This document shows, in pieces, positions 11,400 to 23,370 of a DNA stretch of 64,000 nucleotides. Where the stretch lies: the NCBI RefSeq assembly GCF_036850765.1, contig NC_089490.1, forward strand, positions 294,606,982 through 294,670,981, in the 5' to 3' direction. How positions within the stretch are numbered: position 1 is the stretch's first letter; every line of letters begins with the position of its first letter. The DNA comes from Saccopteryx bilineata (taxonomy: Eukaryota; Chordata; Mammalia; Chiroptera; Emballonuridae). The notes beneath the pieces were generated by a model. That model made no database searches. It saw only the letters and a program-made list of their open reading frames with translations, and was not told the DNA's origin. A program made the translations under genes and the position numbers.

Positions 11400-13036
11400 T
11401 GAGTTCAGTTTTATGGCTGTGAGTGTATAGAGATCAGTTATCCTCAGACAAATGAAATGATCAATCAGAGTAAAATTCCCTAATCTGCTTTTAGATATTT
11501 CAAACTGCATTTAAAGCTATCAGAACTCTACCTGGTCGACACTAAATTTTAGATTCTTGCCAATAGAAATATTTAAACATACCACCCCTAAAGGCAAATA
11601 TCTTTCTCATAAATTTATAGGGAGCCTGTTAGTGTTTAATAGCACCCTAATCTCATCTTGACTTTCATAACCAGTAATGCCTCATTCTATTTACTCTGAA
11701 ATGGAGGTGAAGGGGTTTGCTCAAAGTAACTTGTTAACACTAAAAACTGAGGGGGTGAACACATAAGACGGTGTATAGAGATACAGTGTAAGATTTGATA
11801 CCTGAAATTGTATAATTGTTAATAAATATCACACCAATAAAATTCAACTTAAAAAATTAAAATAAAAAATAAAAAGAAACACGGGAGAAAAGTTGAGAGG
11901 AACAGAAGCCTGAGCAATCTCAAGTGTATGCGTGGATTCACTCCACAGTGCAGCTGCGGCCGGGACTTGGGTGAGTGTTTCTGAAGCAGTGGCTGTTTCA
12001 CTCAGATTTCAATCCTCCTTGCCTAAAGAAGTCACCTCTAATACATAGTAAGCACCTTATAAATATTGCCAAATACTTGTCTGGGTAAATGGTAACAAAG
12101 AAGAGTCCTCAAACCTCTCCTTGAGACTTTCACATCTGCCTTTACGGTTTCCAGAACATCAGCCATTCCTGCTGCTGTTGCTGCTGTCGACAACTGCATT
12201 GGCAGAAACAGGTGAGAACACTATTCAGAGACAAAATAATAACAGACATTGCAGATACCAGACAGTTAAGTACTGTGCAAAGAAACGGGAAGCACAATAA
12301 CTTCTTGAACATTTGATGGAAAAATAACAAAAATGGGGTGTTTGCCATAAATTTAATATGGCAATCCACTCTTTCTCCTCTTATCTAACCCCAAGAAAAC
12401 AATCCACAACTTTGATGAATGGTTAGCATTTCTATAGTTCTATGTAATAGCAGGTTTGGATTTTCTCTTGAGTTCATGGTTTAACATACGTCTGAAAAGA
12501 GAACACTATTTATTTTGACACCGTTTTTTTGGGGGGGGCGAGTATTTCTTTCTGCCATAACTTTGGGTGACTTTATAAATAAAGTTTAGCTTATATTTTC
12601 CCACAAAAAAACTGTTTGTATGAATGAACTAAAACAAAATAATAAAAGGTATATTTTCTCCTCAGCTTTATTGTGGAACACCATAAGCCCCAGAGACCAA
12701 ACAGAAAAAGTGAGGATTAATCTCCTTATGCAAAGGGTTTAATTCTTTTTCTGGAAATGTCCTCATCCTAGCACTATTTATATGTCTTTGTACATCAAAT
12801 GTACTTTCGTAAAGAAGGACCTATCAGTCCTTTATCATATTAAGTGATTGAAGGCAATAAATGTGCCTCCCAAAGAGTTACATTTTGAGTCTTATCTGAA
12901 AAAAATGAAGTAAGTTGTCCTCTATAAATGCAAATTTTGACAAGCAACTTTGGGGGAATGGAAGTTATTGAAGAGCTTTAAGGGGAGACTTTTCATGAGG
13001 AACAAGGAAAACATTGCCTTGAAAACAAGTTTTAAA
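11400..13036. other. Intergenic DNA with a probable LINE 3' fragment
   Basis: Around 11750-11870 the phrases 'ggggtgaacacataagacggtgtatagaga' and 'cctgaaattgtataattgttaataaatatcacaccaataaaa' look like the 3' end of an older non-LTR element in plus orientation, ending in an A-rich tail. The rest, up to the L1 insertion, has no recognised gene. Confidence 0.4.
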
Positions 13037-13050
13037 AATTGTACCAAGAG

Positions 13051-13058
13051 TGACGTCA
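13051..13058. promoter_or_regulatory. CRE/ATF palindrome at the L1 5' end
   Basis: A perfect TGACGTCA lies at the second base of the L1. It is the consensus site of CREB/ATF-family bZIP activators. Position at the very 5' end is where L1 promoters often have their start-site-positioning factor (YY1 in human L1). Function here is inference. The minus-strand L1 at 54-61 kb starts a few bases later ('tcagagaaatgg') and lacks the full site. Confidence 0.55.
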
Positions 13059-13603
13059 GAGAAATGGCACTGTGAGGAGGGCTCCCCATAGCTCTTCCCG
13101 AAATTTCAACAAATTCAACAACTAGAGACAGAAAAACAATCCCAGGAGAATCTGAAATACATATACACCAAACAAAGGTACAATTGGGCAAAATGGTAGC
13201 TGAATTTATAATCCACATGAAGGAAATAAGATGGAGAACGGAGTACTCCACCTTCCTCACTAACCTGAGTAAGGGCTGCTTTCACTTGAAACTGAGAGAA
13301 AGCGAGGGTTGGGGGCATGGAAAATGCTGGGCTAGGGCAGAGACATTCAAGCTGAGGACAGAGTGTGCCTGTGGCTCAACCCACACAGAGCATGGAGCTA
13401 ATATCAACAGCAAACCCTGGAAGAGGTGGGCAAGTAGTTGCCTTGTTTACTCCCGATATCCTGGTCGGCAAGCGCCGACAGTGTATGAGTGGTTCATCCT
13501 AGTGCTCCAGGCATGGGTGCCCACATTTCCGGACAGAGGGGCTGGGTCAGAGACTGTCAGCAGTAGCCTTTGCATGGGCTATGACCAGAGTCTCGGTATA
13601 ATC

Positions 13604-13953
13604 CAGGGGTAGTCAACCTTTTTATACCTACCGCCCACTTTTGTATCTCTGTTAGTAGTAAAATTTTCTAACCACCCACAGGTTCCACAGTAATGATGAT
13701 TTATAAAGTAGGAAAGTAACTTTACTTTATAAAATTTATAAAGCAGAGTTACAGCAAGTTAAAGCATATAATAATAATTACTTACCAAGTATTTATGTCG
13801 GATTTTCGCTAAGTTTGGCAGAATAAATCTTTATAAAACAACTTACTATAGTTAAATCTATCTTTTTATTTATAATTTGGTTGCTCTGCTACCAACCAAC
13901 ATGAAAGCTGGAACGTCCACTAGTGGCAGTAGGGACCAGGTTGACAACCACTG
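13604..13953. mobile_element. Non-autonomous hAT element (family 1), in L1 5' UTR
   Basis: 350 bp with ends 'caggggtagtcaacct' and 'aggttgacaaccactg', inverted repeats of the hAT type. It is ~90% identical by eye to the element at 27510-27858. The internal sequence is AT-rich and non-coding ('gtaactttactttataaaatttataaagcagagtta'). The 8-bp flanks (gtataatc / gtaatccc) match only partly. It interrupts the L1 leader, so it inserted after that L1. Confidence 0.85.
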
Positions 13954-14859
13954 GTAATCCCTGCTCCCCAAACAACAGTGCATGGGGAGTGCACCAAAGC
14001 CGCTTCCCTACGCTCAAACCTCTCCAGGCGGGGCACTTCCACAAGCCATACAGGCTAACAAAGCACATTACCAGGGAAGAAAATAATATGGAAATGCTCG
14101 GGGGAGGGGCGTGCAGGCAGCTTGCAGACAGCTTTTGGAGAGCAGACCCGTGGATCGGACCATTGAAAGGTAGGAATCTAACCCACAGTCTGCTCACTGC
14201 CCAGCTGGCTAACGCTGGCAGGGGCTCTGGCTGACAAAGTCTTCTTTCTCAGGTCTGCAATCTAAGAGAACCTGAAGGAGAGACGTGATTTTTTTTACGG
14301 CCTCTTGCTCTGCACACAGTGGCTGGGGCAACTTCCTGCCAGCTGATACAGGGTAAAAAACACATTCCTATGGAACAGACCTCAGAGAACACTGAAGAAG
14401 TTGGGCAGGCTAGGCTGTAGGCTTCTTAACAAGGGAGAAGCCTGCAGAGAGCAGTCCCATGAAATGCTAAGGCAAATTAACTGGATATACCTGGGGAACC
14501 TTAAAAAGGAGCCTGAACAGAAGTGAACACACCTACCTACCTGCTTAAGCTGGTGGCTCTGGTTATCAGAGCTTTCAGACTCAGGGCTGTGCTCTAAAAG
14601 GACCTGGAGGAGGGACTTGGCAGCTTTTAAGACCTCCTGTTCTGCAGGCAGTGACTAGGGCATCTTCCTACCAGCCAATATAGGTTACAAAGTGCAAAAA
14701 GCCTGGGGAGAGTGGTCCCAAAGAGTGCTGAGGCATATTAGACATGCCTGGAGTCTCATAGAAAGACACCTTGAGAGAAATTGGCTCCCAGCCTTGTCTG
14801 ATTATGCTGGTGGCTCTGGCTGGCAAAGCCTTACCCAGAACCCTGCATTGAGTGGGGTT

Positions 14860-15024
14860 TTTTAAAAATAATTTTTTATTAACATTAATGGGATGACATT
14901 AATAAATCAGGGTACATATATTCAAAGAAAACATGTCCAGGTTATCTTGTCATTAAATTATGTTGCATACCCCTTGCCCAGAGACAGATTGTCCTCCGTC
15001 ACCCTCTATCTAGTTTTCTCTGTG
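14860..15024 (-). mobile_element. 5'-truncated L1, 3' UTR only, antisense
   Basis: 165 bp equal to the L1 3' UTR in reverse ('ttattaacattaatgggatgacattaataaatcagggtacatatattcaaagaaaacatg'). The flanking duplication GAGTGGGGTT is perfect over 10 bp (14850-14859 and 15025-15034). It sits in the 5' UTR of the plus-strand L1, so it is a younger L1 insertion in an older L1. Confidence 0.9.
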
Positions 15025-16109
15025 GAGTGGGGTTAGAGGTGGGATTTGGCAGCTCTTAGAGTCTCTTGCTATCCATGCAGTGGCAGGGGCAACTTCACAG
15101 CTGGATCACTAGCCTGCTGGTTCAGGAAGGAGAGATTTGGAATAAGGCTCCAGGAAAACAGACTTTCCCATCGTTGGAGCCTGCAAATGCTAACAAGCCC
15201 CAGCTACCAATGAGACTGAGGCCTAGTATATGTCATTGCCATAGTGACACATTAACTGCAAATCTCCACCTAAGTGTGCCACAGGGACAGAGCCTGGGGT
15301 ACAGTGCCACCAACCAAAAAGAGAAAGAAGAAATAAAAAGGAAGAAGATAACCTCTAAAAATCAAGAATAATCCACAGTCTTTATATCTTTTGTCACTTT
15401 TTTTTCTTCATTTATTATCTTTATTTTTTTTCTTCCACCTTGGTCCTTTTATCCTCTTTCATCTTATTCTTTTCTTTTCATCTTGATCTTCATTACCCAT
15501 AGGTGTTACATTTCCCATTCTATTTTTTTTTCTTTCTTTCTCTCTATGAAGGTTATATTCTAAAAATCTTAACTTTCTCCCTTTTTTTCTTTCCTTTTCT
15601 CTTTCCTTTTTTTTCCTCCTTCTCTTTTGTCTTCTTTTCTTTTTCACTTTTCCTCACATTGATCCACATTCACAAGCAAACTATCTTATTTTGGATTCAA
15701 ATATTTTCTTTGTGGCATTTTGTGTGCTTTTTAATTTTCTTTTTATCTCATTAGCATTCCCCACAACCATGGCTCTCCATTCTATGTAGTTTTTGTTCCA
15801 CTTAATACAATAAAAACTTTTTCTTTTTTTTTCTTTTTTTGTTTTTCTTCTTTTCTCTTTCACTATATCTCTCATTCGACCATCATTTACAAGCAAATTA
15901 TTTTATTCTTGATCTAAATTTTTTCCTTGTAGCATTTTGTGGGTCCTTACCTCATTTTTTACCCCTTTGTTACTTCTCCCCAACTCAGGCCCTCCATTCT
16001 AGGTACTTTTTGTTCCATTTAGCACAATATAATTCTCAGTTTTTCACGGTATTTTCACCAAAAAAATAATTTAAAAATATTTTTATATTATTTTATTCTT
16101 TATCAATTC

Positions 16110-17385
16110 CTTTTTTTTTATAAATTTTTATTAATTTTAATGGATTGACATAAATAAATCATATATTTATTCATATATTCAAAGTACATATATTCAAAGA
16201 AAACATGTCCAGGTTATCTTGTCATTCAATTACATTGCATACCCATCACCCAAAGTCAGATTGTCCTCCATCACCTTCTATCTAGTTTTCTTTGTGCCTC
16301 TCCCCCACACTCTCCCCCTCTCCCTTCTTCCCTCCCCCAACGTAACCACCACACTCTTGTCCATGTCTCTTGGTCTCATTTTTATGTCCCACTAATGTAT
16401 GGAATCATGCAGTTCATGTTTTTTTTCTGATTTACTTATTTCACTCCGTATAATGTTATCAAGATCCCACCATTTTGTTGTAAATGATCCAATGTCATCA
16501 TTTCTTATGGCTGAGTAATATACATTTGTGTATATGTGCCACATCTTCTTTATCCAGTCATCTATTTTTTTTTTTACAGTGATTAAAGCCTTTAAGCAGA
16601 CTGTTGGCCAATACAGCAAGAATCCATAAAAGAGTAGTGTCCTTAACATGTTCACCAAGTCCAAGTTGGCACTAACACCTTCCAAATCCCTGCAAATGCA
16701 ACCCAACCCCAGTTCAGTCCCTTAGGAGCTGTCACAAGGAGCAGGAGTCCAGGAAAAGTCCATATCCAGGAAAAGTCCACATGGCACTGGAATTGTTGTC
16801 ATAATTCTATACTTTGCAGCTCACATCCAAGTCCCAATGACCGCTGCTTCTAGCTGGTAATGATTCAGGTAGACTGGAAAAGCCATCTGCAGCATGTGGG
16901 GAGATGGAGCTTCTGTTCTCCTCTGCCTGGAGAGATGAGACCAGGTTGCTTTTTCCTGGAGCTCTGCAACTGTGGCATGGTAAAGAGAACCTTGGGATAC
17001 ACTAAGCTGAGTGGCAAAGGTAAATTCATAATAGAAGTTGGCAAAAGGGGGAAAGAGAGCTCTAAATTAGGAGTAGGTCCCAGGCTGAAATATGAGTGGG
17101 GCATTGAGGTAGGAGGAATAAAGGAAACACTATATATTAAACAAAGCAGCAGAAAATAGGACTATCAACACCCACAACAGAGATCTTCGAGGGAAGAATA
17201 AAAAACCTGACTATTCAGGCAGGACATAGTTAAGTGGCCCTTGTGCAAGTGAGATCAGTTTACCTGTTTCTTGGAAAAAATACCCTAGGCTCTTCCACAG
17301 TGTTGTAGATGGGGCCAACAGCCCTGGGCACCTTCAGCCTTCAGTGGCAAACCCCAGCATTCTGGGCAAGGTTAGATCATAAGTG
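16110..17385 (-). mobile_element. Chimeric L1 insertion: L1 3' end joined to foreign sequence
   Basis: A perfect 13-bp duplication TCTTTATCAATTC (16097-16109 and 17386-17398) encloses the whole 1,276 bp block, so it entered as one insertion. Next to the plus-strand poly(T) lies the antisense L1 3' UTR and ORF2 C-terminus (to ~16564; minus-strand protein reads IDDWIKKMWHIYTNVYYSAI). Then comes a T11 run (16565-16575) and about 810 bp (16576-17385) that is not L1. In the minus orientation this means foreign sequence, a poly(A) run, then L1, as expected if reverse transcriptase jumped from L1 RNA to another polyadenylated RNA. The foreign part may derive from an endogenous retroviral leader or LTR; I cannot confirm it. 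Confidence 0.75.
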
Positions 17386-17641
17386 TCTTTATCAATTCTT
17401 ATTAGTGTTATTAACAAAACCACCCTCATATGCCATTAAGGAAAAGGAAATCGAATATTATAGATACAAAAGACAGACATATAGAACAGATAGATAAGGA
17501 AAATCTATAGAAAAAATTTGTAATAGATTGGAAAACTTAGAGTTAAATGACAGAGAATTTAAAATAGAAATCCTAAAACTACTCAGAGATAGACAAGAAA
17601 ACACAGAAAGGTAAGTTAGAAAGCTTAAAAAACAACACAAT

Positions 17642-17978
17642 GGCCTGACCAAATAGTGGTGCAGTGGATAGAGCATCGTACTGGGATGCGGAAGACCCAG
17701 GTTCGAGACTCCGAGGTTGCCAACTTGAGTGTGGGCTCATCTGGTTTGAGCAAGCACTCACAAGCTTGGACCCAAGGTCGCTGGCTCGAGCAATGGGTTA
17801 CTCGGTCTGCTGAAGGCCCGCGGTCAAAGTACATATGAAAGGGCAATCAGTGAACAACTAGGGTGTCACGACAAAAGACTGATGATTGATGCTTCTCATC
17901 TCTCTCCGTTCCTGTCTGTCTTTCCCTATCTGTCCCTCTCTCTGACTCTCTCTGTCTCTGTAAAAACAACAACAACAA
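17642..17978 (+). mobile_element. tRNA-derived SINE, Rhin-1-like, inside L1 ORF1
   Basis: Well-preserved copy: head 'gtggtgcagtggatagagcatcgtactgggatgcggaagaccc', box B 'ggttcgagactcc', body 'tgagtgtgggctcatctggtttgagcaag', 'ggttactcggtctgctgaaggcccgcgg', tail 'cttctcatctctctccgttcctgtctgtc'. The flanking duplication is AAACAACACAAT / AAACAACTCAAT (17630-17641, 17979-17990). Splits the ORF1 coiled-coil region. Confidence 0.92.
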
Positions 17979-18716
17979 AAACAACTCAATTAACAGAAAG
18001 AATAAATTACCAAGGAAATTGAAACTATAAAAACAAATCAAACAGAGATAAAAACTCAATTCATGAACTGGTAAATGAGGTAACAAGTTTAGCTAATAGA
18101 ACAGGCCAGATAGAAGAGAGAATTAGTGACATATAAAACAGGCAACTAGAGGCACAACAGAGATTAGAGGAAAGACTAACAAATTTTAAAAAAAAATGAG
18201 AAAGCCCTACAGGAATTGTCTGACTCCAGCAAAAAGCAACATAAAAATAATATATCAGGAGAAGAGAGAGAAAATGGAATGGAGAACATATTCAAAGAAA
18301 TAATAGATGAAAACTTCCCATGCCTATGAAAAGAACTAAAGCCTTGAATTCAAAAAGCAAACAAAAAACCAAGTTATCTTAACCCCAACAAACCTACTCC
18401 AAGGCACATCATAATAAAATTGGCACAAACCAATGACAAAGAAAAAATTCTCAAGGCAGCCAGGGAAAAGAAGAATAAAATATATAAAGAAAAGCCTATT
18501 ATATTATCATAAGATTTCTCAGCAGAAAATCTACAAGTTAAAAGAGAGTAGACCCCAATATTTAAAGTTCTGAAAGAGAGGAACTTCCAGCCAAGAATAC
18601 TATACCCATCAAGGCTATCCTTCAAATATGAAGGAGAAATAAAAACATTCACAGATACAGAAAAGATGAGGGAATTTATCACCAGAAAGCACCCACTTTA
18701 AGAAATACTTAAGGGT

Positions 18717-19123
18717 GGCCTGGCTGGTTAGCTCAGCAGTAGAGCATCGGCCTGGCATGCGGGGGACCCGGGTTTGATTCCCGGCCAGGGCACATAGGAG
18801 AAGCGCCCATTTGCTTCTCCACCCCCAACCCCCCCCTCCTTCCTCTCTGTCTCTATCTTCCCCTCCCGCCACCAAGGCTCCATTGGAGCAAAGATGGCCC
18901 AGGCACTGGGGATGGCTCCTTGGCCTCTGCCCCAGGCGCTAGAGTGGCTCTGGTCATGGCAGAGCGACGCCCAGGAGGGGCAGAGCATCGCCCCCTGGTG
19001 GGCAGAGCATCACCCCTGGTGGGTGTGCCGGGTGGATCCCGGTCGGGCGCATGCGGGAGTCTGTCTGACTGTCTCTCCCCGTTTCCAGCTTCAGAAAAAT
19101 ACAAAAAAAAAAAAAAAAAAAAG
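18717..19123 (+). mobile_element. tRNA-headed SINE with GC-rich body, inside L1 ORF1
   Basis: The head 'ggctggttagctcagcagtagagcatcggcctggcatgcggggg' and box B 'ggtttgattcccggcc' precede a body 'caaggctccattggagcaaagatggcc...gcgctagagtggctctggtc' and three 'gggcagagcatcgcccc'-type units. It ends 'gtttccagcttcagaaaaatac' plus A19. The flanks share AAGAAATA. Other copies: 22718, 23371, 26204, 45444, 56813 and 63266. The apparent proteins on both strands are repeat shadows. Confidence 0.92.
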
Positions 19124-22100
19124 AAAGAAATAGGAAAGGTAGTTTTCCAACCAGATACAAAGAACAAAACAAAACAAAACCATAAGTAAAAGCTCCACCA
19201 AGAACACAATAAAACTAAATTTAAACTGTGACAACAAAAACAAAACTGGGGAGAGGACAAAGATTAACAGTAGCAAAGGAGGATGTAGTGTAGAAGCACT
19301 CATGAGATAGTGTACTACAATGAACATGGTAGGTACTCTTTCCATTAGTTAATGGTAATCACCCCTGAAAAAACCTGCACAGAAGCACATGAGTTGAAAA
19401 AAGAAGTAACAGAAGAAAGAAGTATAGGTTACAACCAAACAAAAACAAATGATAGAAAAGAAAAGAATCAAACAAGATACTAACAGAAGGCAATATATAA
19501 AATAGCAATAAGAAACCCTCAATTGTCATTAATTACACTAAATGTAAATGGACTGAACTTACCAATAAAAAGACACAGAGTAGCAGAATGAATTAAATAA
19601 GAAAAACCAACTGTATACTGCCTATAAGAAACACATCTAAGCTACAAGGATAAAAACAAATTTAAAGTGAAAGGCTGGAAAACAATACTGCAAGCAAATA
19701 ACATAAAAAAGGCAGGTGTAGCAATACTCGTATCTAACAATGCTGACTACAAGACAGCAAAGGTAAACAGAGACAAAAAAGGTCATTTTATAATGATTAA
19801 GGTGACATTAATTCAAGACGACATAACACTTTTTAATATACAATATATGCACCAAACTAAGGAGCACCAAAAAATATAAGACAGCTACAGACTAACCTAA
19901 AAGCAAAACTGACTAAAATACAATCATACTTGGAGACCTTAATACATCGCTGATGGCTCTAGATCTTTCATCCAAACAGAAAATCAATAAAGAAATATTG
20001 GCCTTAAACGAAATGCTAGAATAATTGAATATGATAGACATCATCAGGACAATTCATACCAAAGTGCCAGAGTACATATTTTTCTCTAGTGTACATGGAA
20101 CATTCTCAAGAATTGACCATATGTTGGGCAATAAAAATAACATCAGCAAATTCAGAAAAATTTAAATTATACCAAGCATATTTTCTGATCATAAAGCCTT
20201 GAAACTAGAATTCAATTGGAAAAAAGAGGTAAACAAACCCACAAAACTGTGGAAGCTAAACAACACACTTTTAAAAAAATGAATGGTTCAAAGAAGAAAC
20301 AAGCACAAAGATTAAAAGATACATACAGACAAATGAAAATAATACAACGTATCAGAATCTCTGGGATGCAGCAAAAGAAGTAATAAGAGGGGAGTTCATA
20401 TGGCTATAGGCCTATATGAACAAACAAGAGAGAGCTCAAGTAACTACTTAACTTAACATTTTAAGGAACTAGGAAAAGAAGAACAAAGACAACCCAAAAC
20501 CAGCTGAAGAAAGGAAATAATAAAATCCAAGCAGAAATAAATGAAATAGAGAAAAGAGAAACTATAGAAAAAAATTAATAAAACAAGGAGCTGGTTCTTT
20601 GAAATAATCAACAAAATTTACAAATGCTTGGCAAGACTCACCAAGAAAAAAACAGAAAGAACCCATATAAACAAAATCCAAAAGAAAAGAGGAGAAATCA
20701 CCACAAATATTATAGATATACAAAGAATTATTATAGAATACTATGAAAAACTATATGCTACCAAATTTAACAATCTAGAAGAAACGGATAAATTTTTAGA
20801 ACAAGACAATCTTCCTAGACTGAATCATGAAGAACAGAAAGCCGAAACAGACTCATAAGCAGGGAAGAAATAGAAAAAACTATTAAAAACTTCCCAAAAA
20901 ATTAAAGTCCAGGGACAGACAACCATACTAGTGAATTCTATTAAACATTCAAAGAAGACTTGGTTCCTATTTTACTCAAAGTATTCCAAAAAATTGAAGA
21001 AAAAGCTATACTTCCAAATACGTTTTATGAGGCCAACATAACCCCCGTATTAAAACCTGTCAAGGACAACACAAAAAAAGAAAACAATAGACCAATATCT
21101 CTAATGAATACATATGCTAAAATACTAAACAAAATACTAGCAAATTAAATACAACAACACATTAAAAAAATAATACATCATGATCAAGTGGGATTCATCC
21201 CAGAATCACAAGAATGGTTCAACATATGTAAAACAGTTAATGTAATACACCATATCAACAAAACAAAGAATAAAAACCACATGATCTTATCAATAGATGC
21301 AGAAAAGGCATTTGATAAAATATAAGACAATTTTATTTTAAAACACTCAAAAATGGGTATATATGGAAAATATCTCAACATGATAAAGGCCATTTATGAT
21401 AAACCATCAGCTAACATCATATTAAATGGCATAAAACTGAGGATTTTTCCCCTTAAATCAGGAACAACACAGGGTTGTCCACTGTCTCCACTCTTATTTA
21501 ATGTGTTGCTGGAAGTTCTAGCCAGAGCAATCAGACAAGAGAAAGAAATAAAAGGCATCCATATTGGAAAATAAGAAGGAAAGGTTTCACTTTTTGCAGA
21601 TGATATGATCCTATATATTAACAACCCCAAATACTCCACAAAAAGATTACTAGAAACAATAAACCAATACAGTAAAATTGCAGGTTACAAAATTAATATA
21701 CTAATGTCCATTGCCTTCCTATATGCCAACAATGAAACATCTGAAAATGAACACAAAAAAATAATTCCTTTCATGGTTGCAACAACAACAACAAAATACC
21801 TAGGAAATAACATAACAAAGAATGTAAAGGATCTATATAATAAAAACTACAAAGCATTGTTAAGGGAAATCAAAAAAGATACAATGAAATGAAAAAATAT
21901 TCCTTCTTCTTGGATAGGAAGAATAAATATAGTCAAAATGACCATATTACCCAAAGCAATATACAAATTTAATGCAATTCCCATCAAAATTCCAATGGCA
22001 TTTTTTAAAGAAATGGAACAAAAAATCATCAGATTCATATGGAACTATAAAAAACCCCAAATAGCCAAAACAATCCTAAGGAAAAAGAATGAAGCTGGAG

Positions 22101-22717
22101 GCATTACCATACCTAACTTCAAATTATATTATAGAGCCACGACAATCAAAACAGCATGGTATTGGCAGAAAAATAGACACTCAGACCAATGGAACAGAAT
22201 AGAAAGCCAAGAAATAAAACCACATATATATGATCAAATAATTTTTGATAAAGGGTCCAACAACACACAATAGAGAAAAGAAAGCCTCTTCAACAAATGG
22301 TGCTGGGAAAACTGGAAGGCCACATGCAAAAGAATGAAACTCGACTACAGTTAGTCCCCTTGTACTAAAGTAAATTCAAAATGGATCAAAGACCTAAATA
22401 TAAGACCTGAAACAATAAAATACATAGAAGAAAACATAGATACTAAACTCATGAACCTTGGTTATAAAGAGCATTTGATGAATTTGACTCCAAAGGCAAG
22501 GGAAGTGAAGGCAAAGAATAATGAATGGGACCACATCAGACTAAGAAGTTTTTGCACAGCAAGAGAACTGACAACAAAAGAAACAGACAGCCAACTAAAT
22601 GGGAGATGATATTTTCAAACAACAGCTCAGATAAGAACCTAATATCCAAAATATACAAAGAACTCTTAAAACTCAACAACACATAAACAAACAATCCAAT
22701 AAAAGAATGAAAAGAGG

Positions 22718-23078
22718 GCCCTGGCTGATTGACTCAGTGGTAGAGTGTCAGCCTGGCGTGCAGGAGTCCCTGGTTTGATTCCCGGCCAGGGTACACAGGA
22801 GAAGCACCCATCTCCTTCTCCACCCTTCTACCTCTCCTTTCTCTGTCTCTCTCTTCTCCTCCCGCAGCCGAGGCTCCAAAGGAGCAAAGTTGGCCCGGGC
22901 GCTGAGGATGGCTCCATGGCCTCTGCCTCAGGTGCTAGAATGGCTCTGGTCACAACAGAGCGGTGCCCCAGATGGGCAGAGCATAGCCCCCTGGTGGGCA
23001 TGCTGGGTGGATCCCGGTTGGGCACATGTGGGAGTCTATCAGACTGCTTCCTCGTTTCCAACTTCAGAAAAAAAAAAA
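22718..23078 (+). mobile_element. tRNA-headed GC-body SINE, inside L1 ORF2
   Basis: Starts 'ccctggctgattgactcagtggtagag' and ends 'gtttccaacttcag' plus A-run. The flanking duplication AAAAGAATGAAAAGAGG / AAAAGAATGAAAAAAGG spans 17 bp (22701-22717, 23079-23095) with one mismatch. It lacks one of the repeated 'cagagcatcgccccctggtggg' units seen in the longer copy at 18717. Confidence 0.92.
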
Positions 23079-23370
23079 AAAAGAATGAAAAAAGGACATG
23101 AACAGATACTTCTCCCAGGAAGAAATACAAACGGCCAACAGATATATGAAAAGATGCTCATCTTCATTAGATATTAGAGAAATGCAAACCCAAACTACAA
23201 TGAGATACCACATCACACCTGTTAGATTAGCTATTATCAACAAGACAGATAATAACGTGTTGGAGACGCTGTGGAGATAAAGAAACCCTCATCCACTGTT
23301 GGTGGGAATGTAAAGTAGTATAACCATTATGAAAGAAAGTATGGTGGTTTCTCAAAAAAACTGAAAATAG

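Larger units (their letters stand above)
13050..17429 (+). promoter_or_regulatory. L1 5' UTR / internal promoter region
   Basis: This non-coding leader should contain the L1 internal RNA polymerase II promoter. It begins 'gtgacgtcagagaaatggcac'; the first bases include the CRE palindrome TGACGTCA (13051-13058). A GC-richer part (13.05-15.36 kb) carries ~0.3 kb repeated units sharing 'cagtg.c..gggcaacttc' near 14320, 14650 and 15080. It is followed by a pyrimidine-rich part (15.37-16.08 kb) with two ~215 bp repeats that each contain 'cacaagcaaa/tacaagcaaa' and 'tttttgttcca'. The homologous leader, shorter, is at 59874-61004 on the other strand. The open frames at 13184, 13889, 13923 and 15066 lie inside it and are not genes. 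Confidence 0.8.
17430..19210 (+). pseudogene. L1 ORF1 remnant (RNA-binding chaperone)
   Basis: ORF1 protein is the L1 RNA-binding, trimeric nucleic-acid chaperone. The probable start is ATG at 17430 (MPLRKRKSNI). A coiled-coil-coding stretch follows, then the RRM and C-terminal domains: NIFKEIIDENFP near 18290, TPRHIIIKL near 18395-18421 and KERNFQPRILYPSRLSF near 18570-18622. All have clear counterparts in human ORF1p. The frame is broken by stops and by two SINEs (17642-17978 and 18717-19123); the natural C-terminal end after the second SINE is about 19209. Confidence 0.82.

Noticed and set aside
13184..13612. 142-residue open frame that could be read as a gene
   Set aside because: It lies in the L1 5' UTR and runs into a hAT element; composition follows the repeat, not a protein family.
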